From a virus, in IMG/VR virus record IMGVR_UViG_3300029286_000294, positions 1 to 20,581 of that record: a stretch of 20,581 bases of DNA, one strand, 5' to 3'. Each line of letters starts with the position of its first letter. Positions within the stretch are counted from its first letter, which is position 1. Positions 14,254 through 19,529 of this stretch are shown piece after piece. The translations under genes and the position numbers were made by a program. The notes beneath the pieces are model-generated. The model saw only the letters and a list, made by a program, of their open reading frames with translations, made no database searches and was not told the origin of the DNA.

Positions 14254-14813
14254 ATTTTAACCCCTTTTTCACCCTTGTCAAGCCTTGATTTTAGGCTTTG
14301 GTATAAGGTTTCTGTCCAATATTTCCTGTTCAAGTTGGTTTTGGAATGGCAACTTTTGCACAATGTTATGAGATTATTAATATTACAGTTCTTTTTATCA
14401 TAATTGATGTGGTGTATTACTACCGCAGGTTCTTCCCAGCATATCTGACAAGTATATCTATCTCGCTCACGGATACTTTTCTTAAGAGAGCGAGTCCAGT
14501 CTACTCCATATGGTTCAAAAGATTTACCTCCCATCCACTGAGGATTGTTTTCCCCATCATGGTTACCAAAATGTTCCCAATTCCTCTGTGCATACGAACT
14601 GCATTTTTTGGAACAAAATCTTTTACTCTCCCACTGTCTTATACTGTACTTTCTATTTTTATAGAAGAAGTTACCGCAAAATTGGCAATCTTTAAGTTCC
14701 TGAGGTTTTTTTACTAGCCTTTTTCTTCTCTTTATCCAACTTAGTCTTTGAATTTTAGATAATTTCTTAGATAGCCTATTCTTTTTTCTTATTTCATTCT
14801 CTAAAGTGCTCAT
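14250..14813 (-). CDS. HNH endonuclease with N-terminal zinc finger
   Basis: A 187-residue protein. A very basic N-terminus is followed by a zinc finger (C43, C46, C67, C71: CQFCG ... FCSKKC), a NNPQWMGG segment like those that precede phage HNH domains, and an HNH nuclease core: CQIC (122-125), VVIHHINYDK (131-140), NNLITLCKSCH (146-156). Such genes are common in phages as homing or group-I-type selfish endonucleases, but here the gene is tightly coupled: it overlaps the upstream gene by 20 bases and the downstream gene by ATGA. Parts of it look AT-richer than its neighbours, compatible with a separate origin. It would cut DNA; the target is unknown. Confidence 0.85.
   Translation of the reverse strand: MSTLENEIRKKNRLSKKLSKIQRLSWIKRRKRLVKKPQELKDCQFCGNFFYKNRKYSIRQWESKRFCSKKCSSYAQRNWEHFGNHDGENNPQWMGGKSFEPYGVDWTRSLKKSIRERDRYTCQICWEEPAVVIHHINYDKKNCNINNLITLCKSCHSKTNLNRKYWTETLYQSLKSRLDKGEKGVKI
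14254..14281 (-). promoter_or_regulatory. Promoter-like TTGACA-N16-TAAAAT in the 3' end of the HNH gene
   Basis: On the minus strand TTGACA (14281-14276) and TAAAAT (14259-14254) are 16 bases apart. The -35 context GGCTTGACAA is identical to that of the promoter at 18512-18539, with the same spacer length. A 6-bp inverted repeat, AAGCCT/AGGCTT (14280-14298), overlaps the -35. It lies in coding sequence, and a start about seven bases beyond the -10 would fall near the second ATG (14247) of the next gene, so a leaderless transcript is possible. Confidence is modest because coding constraints can make such matches. Confidence 0.35.
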
Positions 14814-15339
14814 GAAAATCCTTTAAGAACTTAGGACAACATTCAGAAGTAGGTATAACTATAATCCATTTACCACAATTGCATTCGTTTTCTCTACATC
14901 TGTAAAACTCTGGGGCTGGTAAATAATCCTTGAATCCATTGTTAGCCTGCTCGTCCTTATACTGCTTTGCAAAATCACTCCATCTAAGAGAGAGAGCATT
15001 GCTCATCACTTCCCGCACTTTACAGTCCCCACTGACGATGGGTATTAACTTCCGCAATTTGTCGTAAGAATACTCCGTCAACTCCTCTGGTTTGTACTTT
15101 AACTTTTCTATGTAGGTTTCGTAAATCTCTATGTAGTAATAGGCTGTCCGCTGGTTCAGTCCTACGTCTGGACTTTGGACATATGCTAAGAAACTGTCAT
15201 ACCCGAGCGAGGTATATAATTCCCCGTCCCGTATCTTTTTTAGAATCTCCGCCATGCTAAAAAGCATAGCCCCCATTTGGTTCTTTAGCTGTAAAAGCTG
15301 CTGGTGCAAACTTAACGCTAAAATGGACATATTTTCCAT
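14794..15339 (-). CDS. Phage protein with a helical domain and Cys-rich C-terminus
   Basis: A 181-residue protein from the ATG at 15339, with AAGG about five bases upstream. The N-terminal half is helical and contains LGYDSFLAYVQSPDVGLNQR (45-64) followed by TAYYYIEIYETYI. This pattern of a helix, a GYDSF/W-x-x-Y segment and an aromatic helix is common in phage and plasmid regulators with a DNA-binding helix. The C-terminus has C148, C153, C155, C167 and C168, possibly a zinc site. I cannot name a family with confidence. It lies between two nuclease genes with long overlaps. A role in DNA binding is inferred. Confidence 0.6.
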   Translation of the reverse strand: MENMSILALSLHQQLLQLKNQMGAMLFSMAEILKKIRDGELYTSLGYDSFLAYVQSPDVGLNQRTAYYYIEIYETYIEKLKYKPEELTEYSYDKLRKLIPIVSGDCKVREVMSNALSLRWSDFAKQYKDEQANNGFKDYLPAPEFYRCRENECNCGKWIIVIPTSECCPKFLKDFHEHFRE

Positions 15340-15776
15340 GTTTTCCTTTCTCCTACCTTTGCGTAGGGATAAAACAAAAGTTTATTCCTCGGCAACAGAT
15401 ATCCCTGTTTCGGAGGCGTTATCCTGTCAAAAGTCAGTAACTTTAATCCCCAACTCTCTATGGCGTATCTCAACGATTCGGTGGACACCCAAACAATCTC
15501 ATCGTCACTCATGAATACCCAATAGTGAGCCTTAGTAACACTCAACCCAGAACTCTTGCCGTTGCTTCGTGTCTCCACAAAGTAATTACCTGTTTTGCAC
15601 GCTAAGTAGTCATACTTGACTTCTAGCATGGTGGGCACGTCAGGAACGACGATATCGTACCCGCTCTGTTCTCCTTCAACTACATAAGCCTGTGGGTGAA
15701 ACTGCTTAATAATCCCGCAGACTTCGTGTTCGGCAATCTTCCCCCGCTCCAAGTCTGTATTGAAGTCGTTGCTCAT
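15318..15776 (-). CDS. PD-(D/E)XK nuclease
   Basis: A 152-residue protein. The catalytic core is visible: GYDIVVPDVPTMLEVKYDY (39-57) gives D41 and the E52-x-K54 pair; NYFVETRSNGKSSGLSVTKA (64-83) carries a further acidic residue and the SGL-x-x-T-x-A-x-YW segment often seen in phage/host PD-(D/E)XK DNA nucleases and resolvase-like proteins. The N-terminal GKIAEHEVCGIIKQF helix is the usual first helix. It would cut DNA, perhaps branched intermediates from the Rad52-like system. ATGA overlaps join it to the upstream gene, and it overlaps the next gene by 22 bases. Confidence 0.75.
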   Translation of the reverse strand: MSNDFNTDLERGKIAEHEVCGIIKQFHPQAYVVEGEQSGYDIVVPDVPTMLEVKYDYLACKTGNYFVETRSNGKSSGLSVTKAHYWVFMSDDEIVWVSTESLRYAIESWGLKLLTFDRITPPKQGYLLPRNKLLFYPYAKVGERKTWKICPF

Positions 15777-16093
15777 GTAACTATTCCTTTGATTTTCCCC
15801 CGTAGTTCATTTAGTTTCTCTAGATTTTTCTCTCTCTGCTCATCTGTTATTTCCATCTGGTTACCTAATCCCAACTCAAGACTACCTGACTTTGACTTGT
15901 AAATTGACTGAATAAAGGAAATGTTAATAGCGAACTCCCCAAACCAAACTATCCTAATATCCCCCCTTTGGGTGGCTTCTTTCAGGACGGAAGCCTCCAC
16001 CCCGTCAAGAATGAATACTTCGTTGCTCGTCCTTACTAGCCATTGTTCTCGCTCTAATAATTGCCTCTGCGTCGATTGCTCTAGGTTTTGCAT
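15773..16093 (-). CDS. Unknown protein between replication and nuclease genes
   Basis: A 106-residue protein starting MQNLEQSTQRQLLEREQW. The first part has strands and helices (VRTSNEVFILDGVEASVLKEA, then IRIVWFGEFAINISFIQSI), the last third is a charged helix (DEQREKNLEKLNELRGKIKG). AAGG and a further GGAGG lie upstream of the ATG. It overlaps the replisome organizer by 89 bases in another frame and the nuclease start by ATGA. No family is recognised. It might be a small regulator or replication accessory. Confidence 0.55.
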   Translation of the reverse strand: MQNLEQSTQRQLLEREQWLVRTSNEVFILDGVEASVLKEATQRGDIRIVWFGEFAINISFIQSIYKSKSGSLELGLGNQMEITDEQREKNLEKLNELRGKIKGIVT

Positions 16094-16748
16094 TTTGCCT
16101 TACCTCCTTTCTGTATTTTTCCATATCGCTTTTAACCCAATTGGCCAAAAATGCCTTATAGTTCTTCTTAACCTTGCCATTACAGTCCAGCCAGTTTTGA
16201 GCCGAGTCCCAACAATTAACGACAAAATCCACAGGTACTTCGTACTTCCGAGCCAGTTCTTCCACAACGGAGTCTGTAATATCCTCCCGTTTACTGAATT
16301 TATTTTCTTTTAGGGGTGCGTGTTCCTCTCCCTCTCCTATCCTATCCTTACCTATCCTATCCTTACCTATCCTACGCGGGAGTACTCCCGGAGTACTCCT
16401 GGAGTTGTCTATCAGTTGGTATACTCCTGTTTCTGTACTTAATAGCAACTTCTCTTCTTCAACAAACTGAGACAGTGCTTCCCTGTCCAACCTCAGATTA
16501 TTGTTGATCTTCCAGTGAGTGATAACTATAACGCCACTTTCAAAGGGAATAGCAAAGCCCCTACCAACCAGGGCATTCAAGTCGTCGGCGGTAGAACCCA
16601 ACATTCTCATCACCACGCGAGGGTAAACAAAGCCCTTAACGTCAGCATCCATACACAGTTGAAAATATAATGCTTGAGCCGACAGCGACATATCTAAAAA
16701 ACTATCCGTCCTAACTACATCTTTGGAAAACATTCGCTTTTGCGACAT
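16005..16748 (-). CDS. DnaD-type replisome organizer / replication initiation protein
   Basis: A 247-residue protein. The N-terminal winged-helix region is visible: RTDSFLDMSLSAQALYFQLC (13-32), DADVKGFVYPRVVMRMLG, LVGRGFAIPF and VIVITHWKINNNLR, typical of phage replisome organizers that bind the origin. A middle RIGKDRIGKDRIGEG repeat is encoded by DNA iterons. The C-terminal KKNYKAFLANWVKSDMEKY (194-212) is the common end of DnaD-like phage initiators, which load the host helicase. AAGGA is about eight bases before the ATG. The DNA repeat in the middle suggests the gene contains the replication origin, as in lambda O and related phages. Confidence 0.8.
   Translation of the reverse strand: MSQKRMFSKDVVRTDSFLDMSLSAQALYFQLCMDADVKGFVYPRVVMRMLGSTADDLNALVGRGFAIPFESGVIVITHWKINNNLRLDREALSQFVEEEKLLLSTETGVYQLIDNSRSTPGVLPRRIGKDRIGKDRIGEGEEHAPLKENKFSKREDITDSVVEELARKYEVPVDFVVNCWDSAQNWLDCNGKVKKNYKAFLANWVKSDMEKYRKEVRQNAKPRAIDAEAIIRARTMASKDEQRSIHS
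16336..16375. repeat. Pentamer iterons (CCTAT/CCTTA array)
   Basis: Eight consecutive pentamers read CCTAT, CCTAT, CCTTA, CCTAT, CCTAT, CCTTA, CCTAT, CCTAC. This equals about 2.7 copies of a 15-base unit. On the coding strand it gives Arg-Ile-Gly-Lys-Asp repeats. Probable initiator binding sites. Confidence 0.7.
16378..16399. repeat. Adjacent palindromes GGGAGTACTCCC and GGAGTACTCC
   Basis: A perfect 12-bp palindrome at 16378-16389 is followed at once by a perfect 10-bp palindrome at 16390-16399; both are centred on AGTACT. Half-site-like GGAGT and ACTCC copies recur at about 16401 and 16423. This looks like a cluster of dimeric protein sites beside the iterons. Confidence 0.6.
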
Positions 16749-16809
16749 AGGCAGAATCCTTTCTTGTTAAATTATTGAGATTTTGAGATTTTCGTGTTAT
16801 CTTAGTCAT
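16711..16809 (-). CDS. Possible 32-residue leader peptide upstream of the replisome organizer
   Basis: The ATG at 16809 follows AAGG and opens MTKITRKSQNLNNLTRKDSA and 12 further residues. It ends 38 bases inside the replisome organizer gene in another frame. It is basic, with no known family. The start lies in the otherwise gene-free 16749-16911 stretch. It could be a true microprotein or a coupling leader, or chance. Confidence 0.25.
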   Translation of the reverse strand: MTKITRKSQNLNNLTRKDSAYVAKANVFQRCS

Positions 16810-16824
16810 GAAATTAACCTTTCA

Positions 16825-16852
16825 CGGGCTGGTGGAGCAATCTGTCAGCCCG
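16825..16852 (-). other. Hairpin in the replication leader
   Basis: CGGGCTG and CAGCCCG form a perfect 7-bp stem around a 14-base loop in the gap between the RecB-like gene and the replisome organizer. No T-run follows on the minus strand, so it is not a standard terminator; it lies between a possible -10 and a Shine-Dalgarno and could act as a leader structure. Confidence 0.35.
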
Positions 16853-16863
16853 AACTTTAATCA

Positions 16864-16869
16864 ATTATA
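16864..16869 (-). promoter_or_regulatory. Candidate -10 box TATAAT
   Basis: A consensus TATAAT on the minus strand lies in the 163-base gap upstream of the replisome organizer. No good -35 is found at 16 to 18 bases, so this is only a weak candidate promoter. The rest of the gap also has a TGAACG/CGTTCA inverted repeat (16900-16914) that overlaps the RecB-like stop. Confidence 0.25.
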
Positions 16870-16911
16870 ATCCCTTTACTGCAAATAAAAAGCCCCTTTT
16901 GAACGCTACGT

Positions 16912-17580
16912 TCAGCAACCAGAATATGGACACATTCTGTGATGGGAGTTAAACCTCGTTTGTTTAGGGGCAAACTCACTTACCTCTATTTCCTCAATGA
17001 TTTTCTTAACCCAATAATAGAACCAAACCAAATCCTCGAACGTCCTGTAAGTCTCCAATGACTGGTATTTACAGGCAATTTTGTTCTTTTTTAGAACAGA
17101 AAATCTGATGCCCTCTGGCAGTTTTCCGTAGATTTGAAAGTAGGCGTAAGCGTATGCCGTAGCCTGTATATTCGTTGCCACATCAGCGTAAACCCAATAA
17201 TTACTTGATGTCTTATGCTCGTGGATCCACCCTCCTTTAGTGTCTATTCCGTCAAAAAAGCCCCTTAATTTTGTATTAAAATTCGGCAAGAATTCCCCCG
17301 TCGCTATGTTCTCTATGGGTACTATAAACTCTTTCTCTGCCACGTCCAGGCAGTCCGCAGGCACGTTTTCAACATATACCCTCACCAACTTCTCGGCTTC
17401 CTCGGAAAGTTCCACCTTGGGCTGTTTGAGATGATAGTTTTTGATTGCCTCGTGAACTTCCAAACCCAAAGCTTGTGCAGGGCTGGAATCCTCACCCAAC
17501 CCCGCAACATAGCTCAACCAATAGCATCTTGGGCATTCCTCAAACTTCTTCAAGGAACTGACGCTCTGGTATTCCCGCAT
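16912..17580 (-). CDS. RecB/Cas4-like PD-(D/E)XK exonuclease with Fe-S cysteines
   Basis: A 222-residue protein. Motifs in order: SSLKKFEECPRCYWL (8-22) with C16 and C19, LGLEVHEAIKNY (38-49) with H43, LRGFFDGID (105-113) with D110, the HEHKTS motif (E121 and K123), QATAYAYAY (139-147), and a C-terminal RMCPYSGC with C217 and C222. The set H, D, E-x-K and Q matches the RecB/AddB/Cas4 nuclease family, and the four cysteines suggest the 4Fe-4S cluster that holds the ends of such domains together. With the Rad52-like annealing protein next to it, it would resect DNA ends for single-strand annealing recombination. The start overlaps the annealing gene stop as TAATG. The protein ends exactly after the last cysteine. 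Confidence 0.85.
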   Translation of the reverse strand: MREYQSVSSLKKFEECPRCYWLSYVAGLGEDSSPAQALGLEVHEAIKNYHLKQPKVELSEEAEKLVRVYVENVPADCLDVAEKEFIVPIENIATGEFLPNFNTKLRGFFDGIDTKGGWIHEHKTSSNYWVYADVATNIQATAYAYAYFQIYGKLPEGIRFSVLKKNKIACKYQSLETYRTFEDLVWFYYWVKKIIEEIEVSEFAPKQTRFNSHHRMCPYSGC

Positions 17581-18293
17581 TACAAATCCTTTTTCTTGCT
17601 CTCTAGCAGTTTTCTCAGGTAGGCTATTTGCTTTCCGCCAACCTTGCCTACTAAAGCAGTAACCATTCTATCTACACTTTCGGCTTCCGCTTTGTTGGTT
17701 ATGCCCGCTATCGCAGTAATTTCCTTTTCAACCTCTTTTAACTCTGCTCCCGTTATCTGAGGCATAGTCGCACTAACGACAGGATCAACTGCTGGCTCTT
17801 CAACAGGGCGGTAATCCTCGTCAATCGTACCCTCGTAGGCATCAGCCCCTACTCCGAATAATGCAGCGGTTTTCTTGAAAGCGTTTGTGTAAGCACCCTT
17901 CATGGCATCAGCGTGGGTGGAACTTTGATGTCCCCCGTAACAATGCCTCGCATCCACAACCTGCCTATTGTCGTCAAGAAATAGAAGCGAGAGCCTCCCT
18001 GCATACTCGTAATATATCTGTCCGCTCTTGCTCGGATATTCCTTTAACATTTTAATCTCATCTTGAGTTGTCCAATGTAAACCGAACTTGGGAAGAACTT
18101 CGTTTAATCGGTTTACTACAAATTGATATCCGTAACCAGTCGTATCATAACCCTTGCGAGTTACTTCCTTTTTTGTTCTCTCTACACAATTTTCCCCGTA
18201 AACTTCTTTCAGAGATTTCTTTAACTCATCAAAAAGAGCGGGGTTAGGTTGACTTTTAATTTTGTCCATTTCTGGAATCTTTGTATCAGGCAT
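17580..18293 (-). CDS. Rad52/Rad22-like single-strand annealing protein
   Basis: A 237-residue recombinase. The core is visible at about 25-155: ELKKSLKEVYG, then DTTGYGYQFVVNRLNEVLPK (50-69), FGLHW, a YYEYAGRLSLLFLDD strand pair, and GGHQSSTHADAMKGAYTNAF (120-139) followed by KKTAALFGVG. This TGYGYQFV...R-LNEV and GHQSS-H-DA-KGA-TNA-KK-A--FG pattern fits the Rad52/Rad22 annealing family of phages. The C-terminal part, after an acidic proline-containing linker, is helical and may bind partners. It pairs with the RecB-like exonuclease next to it. A GAGGAG lies seven bases before the ATG; it overlaps the upstream gene by eight bases. Confidence 0.88.
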   Translation of the reverse strand: MPDTKIPEMDKIKSQPNPALFDELKKSLKEVYGENCVERTKKEVTRKGYDTTGYGYQFVVNRLNEVLPKFGLHWTTQDEIKMLKEYPSKSGQIYYEYAGRLSLLFLDDNRQVVDARHCYGGHQSSTHADAMKGAYTNAFKKTAALFGVGADAYEGTIDEDYRPVEEPAVDPVVSATMPQITGAELKEVEKEITAIAGITNKAEAESVDRMVTALVGKVGGKQIAYLRKLLESKKKDL

Positions 18294-18486
18294 TTCGTGT
18301 CTCCTCTGGCAGTTCAGTAACCATAGGGTACTGATCTACGTCTAATTTAATACTGTGATGCAGTTTCTCTATGTTTTCTACTAACTCTTTGACTTTTGTT
18401 AGATGAATCGATTTGGCTTTGTCTGTGTCTTCCGTGTTGACTAATGTAACAACTTGAATATTGGATCTAACCGTATATTTATTCAT
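18286..18486 (-). CDS. Small protein sharing a cassette with its neighbour
   Basis: A 66-residue protein starting MNKYTVRSNIQ. Residues about 12-41 (VVTLVNTEDTDKAKS and on to LVENIEK) are identical in protein and DNA to the middle of the 18611-18985 protein. The rest, LHHSIKLDVDQYPMVTELPE, is unique. It is the first gene after the strong promoter at 18512-18539, and GGCGGTG lies before the ATG. No known family. The shared segment is helical. It is not clear which gene the cassette came from. Confidence 0.55.
   Translation of the reverse strand: MNKYTVRSNIQVVTLVNTEDTDKAKSIHLTKVKELVENIEKLHHSIKLDVDQYPMVTELPEETRNA
18363..18454. repeat. Direct repeat S, copy 1 (92 bp, identical)
   Basis: This 92-base segment is identical, base for base, to 18715-18806. 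It encodes the same 30 residues in the same frame in both genes. The identity suggests a recent transfer between the two genes, or an assembly artefact. Confidence 0.9.
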
Positions 18487-18511
18487 TAAATATCACCGCC
18501 TTTCAACAATA

Positions 18512-18539
18512 ATGATAATCTTTTCTTATACTTTGTCAA
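18512..18539 (-). promoter_or_regulatory. Strong sigma-70 promoter for the recombination/replication block
   Basis: On the minus strand TTGACA (18539-18534) and TATCAT (18517-18512) are 16 bases apart, a perfect -35 and a five-of-six -10. It lies in a true gap between genes, and the first gene start (18486) follows. It would drive the Rad52-like and later genes. The context GGCTTGACAA recurs at 14276-14284. Confidence 0.75.
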
Positions 18540-18560
18540 GCCCTTTTTGTCATTAGAATA

Positions 18561-18619
18561 GGTGAGTAAAACTCTAGATAGACAAGATTCTATCCAGCCA
18601 AACCTTAGTCCTACTCACC
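18561..18619 (-). other. Inverted repeat with inner hairpin near the end of the upstream gene
   Basis: GGTGAGTA and TACTCACC (8 bp) enclose a second stem GATAGA/TCTATC with a six-base loop. The outer right arm lies at the stop codon of the 18611 gene and the structure ends about 20 bases upstream of the -35 at 18534-18539. It has no clear T-run on the minus strand. It could be a terminator-like or operator structure between two transcripts. It is 59 bases long, like the one at 13156-13214, but the sequences are unrelated. Confidence 0.45.
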
Positions 18620-18985
18620 CTCTCCCGCCTTCATAACTTCGTGGGTAAATCCGTTGGCAACACCCTTGAAGTCGTACTTGCTATCCCCACCCCAAAAACC
18701 CTTAGAATATACCTGTTTCTCTATGTTTTCTACTAACTCTTTGACTTTTGTTAGATGAATCGATTTGGCTTTGTCTGTGTCTTCCGTGTTGACTAATGTA
18801 ACAACTCCCGCCTTCATAACTTCGTGGGTAAATCCGTTGGCAATATCCTTGATTTCGTACTTGCTAACCCCATCCCAAAAACCCTTAGAATATACCTGTT
18901 TTACAATCCACTTCACAATCTTGATCTGCTCCCTCTCTAACTTCATCAGCCATACTATTCCGTTGTAATGTTCGTCAAAAGACAT
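18611..18985 (-). CDS. Repeat-built protein R-S-R, unknown function
   Basis: A 124-residue protein. After an N-terminal MSFDEHYNGIVWLMKLEREQ and a short helix comes a roughly 31-residue unit beginning QVYSKGFWDGVSKYEIKD and ending GFTHEVMKAG; then a 30-residue unit identical to part of the neighbour protein (VVTLVNTEDTDKAKS and on); then a second copy of the first unit, QVYSKGFWGGDSKYDFKG, ending MKAGEGE. The frame stays open throughout. The start is coupled to the upstream stop (TAATATG) with no Shine-Dalgarno. No family is recognised. The gene may have grown by duplication and cassette insertion, or the assembly may have merged two variants. Confidence 0.6.
   Translation of the reverse strand: MSFDEHYNGIVWLMKLEREQIKIVKWIVKQVYSKGFWDGVSKYEIKDIANGFTHEVMKAGVVTLVNTEDTDKAKSIHLTKVKELVENIEKQVYSKGFWGGDSKYDFKGVANGFTHEVMKAGEGE
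18622..18718. repeat. Direct repeat R, copy 1
   Basis: A 97-base unit repeated at 18805-18901 with six mismatches by eye (91 of 97 identical). It encodes the QVYSKGFW...MKAG unit near the C-terminus. It abuts the S repeat, sharing four bases (GTTT) at the border. Confidence 0.85.
18715..18806. repeat. Direct repeat S, copy 2 (92 bp, identical)
   Basis: Second copy of the 92-base segment at 18363-18454, placed exactly between the two R copies. It shares GTTT with one R copy and CT with the other, as if joined at short microhomologies. Confidence 0.9.
18805..18901. repeat. Direct repeat R, copy 2
   Basis: Second copy of the 97-base R unit (offset 183 bases, a multiple of three). It encodes the first QVYSKGFW...MKAG unit. 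The six changes against copy 1 alter several residues (for example FWDGVSKYEI against FWGGDSKYDF), so the copies are older than the S copies. Confidence 0.85.
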
Positions 18986-18986
18986 A

Positions 18987-19133
18987 TTAATAAAAGGTTA
19001 TAACTATTGCCCAAATCAAACCAGTCCAAGCACAACCCAAAAGAAACCATTCGAGTCTACTGGGTGCCTTCGATTCTCGTGGATGGAATGCCCCTTGAAG
19101 ATGCTTGTCAGTCTTTACTGTTCTGTGTGGCAT
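18987..19133 (-). CDS. Small single-pass membrane protein, 48 residues
   Basis: The ATG at 19133 has AGGAG six to seven bases upstream and opens MPHRTVKTDKHLQGAFHPRE followed by a C-terminal membrane segment, WFLLGCAWTGLIWAIVITFY. The basic N-terminus would stay inside the cell. It ends just before the R-S-R gene and overlaps the next upstream gene by 26 bases. Unknown function. Confidence 0.7.
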   Translation of the reverse strand: MPHRTVKTDKHLQGAFHPRESKAPSRLEWFLLGCAWTGLIWAIVITFY

Positions 19134-19260
19134 AAGTTACTCCTTTCATTACTTCCGCTAGCTTTCCCCGCAATCTCTCAGCAGAAGGCATCATTCCTAG
19201 ATTCAGGAACTGATAAATAAGTTTATACAGATTCTGCAGTTCTTCCCTGTTATCTGTCAT
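19108..19260 (-). CDS. Small helical protein, 50 residues
   Basis: The ATG at 19260 has AAGG seven bases upstream and opens MTDNREELQNLYKLIYQFLN, then a segment LGMMPSAERLRGKLAEVMKG. It looks all-helical with charged and hydrophobic spacing like a small regulator or coiled coil. Unknown family. Its 3' end overlaps the membrane microprotein, and the gap of 29 bases to the SWIM-like gene holds its Shine-Dalgarno. Confidence 0.65.
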   Translation of the reverse strand: MTDNREELQNLYKLIYQFLNLGMMPSAERLRGKLAEVMKGVTYATQNSKD

Positions 19261-19289
19261 AATTAACCTTTCTTAAATTTATAAATCTC

Positions 19290-19529
19290 TCAACTTTCCT
19301 TTTCTGGGTTTTCCAACTCAAACTCACGCACGGCACGTATGTGTTTACACTCGAATAGTTTGTCCTTAGCTGCGTGAGTCATGTAGCCAATACATTGACA
19401 CCTATAAACGAAGGTGTCAGCCGTGGTGTGGAGTCTATCTATTGAATAATAGACACCAACCTGTGAAGTAGACGGAACCCTGTATGTCTGTTTGTCCTTT
19501 TGGACTTGTGTTAATTTATAGATTTTCAT
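19290..19529 (-). CDS. SWIM-type zinc finger protein
   Basis: A 79-residue protein from the ATG at 19529, which overlaps the upstream stop as TAATG; an ATG at 19541 is also in frame. It reads MKIYKLTQVQKDKQTYRVPS with a strand-rich middle, then the zinc site CQC ... CKH (C44, C46, C61, H63) in the order C-x-C-x14-C-x-H, the SWIM pattern. SWIM fingers bind DNA or proteins. As a stand-alone small gene in an early phage region a regulatory or DNA-binding role is likely; the target is unknown. Confidence 0.7.
   Translation of the reverse strand: MKIYKLTQVQKDKQTYRVPSTSQVGVYYSIDRLHTTADTFVYRCQCIGYMTHAAKDKLFECKHIRAVREFELENPEKES

Larger units (their letters stand above)
16287..16410. other. Putative replication origin inside the initiator gene
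   Basis: An AT-rich stretch (about 16287-16313), a pentamer array (16336-16375) and two adjacent palindromes (16378-16399) lie together in the middle of the replisome organizer gene. In lambdoid and many Gram-positive phages the origin lies within the initiator gene, with iterons next to an AT-rich unwinding region, and this matches that plan. The function is inferred. Confidence 0.55.

Noticed and set aside
16336-16375. CRISPR-like or microsatellite reading of the pentamer array
   Set aside because: Repeats are contiguous five-base units without spacers and encode part of the initiator, so iterons fit better.
16885-16914. Rho-independent terminator after the RecB-like gene
   Set aside because: The TGAACG/CGTTCA hairpin has only a 6-bp AT/GC-mixed stem and the T-run follows after eight other bases, so the form is not convincing.
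18561-18619. tRNA-like shape with 7-8 bp acceptor-like stem
   Set aside because: Only 59 bases, the inner stem has a loop of the wrong size, and there is no T arm; not a tRNA.
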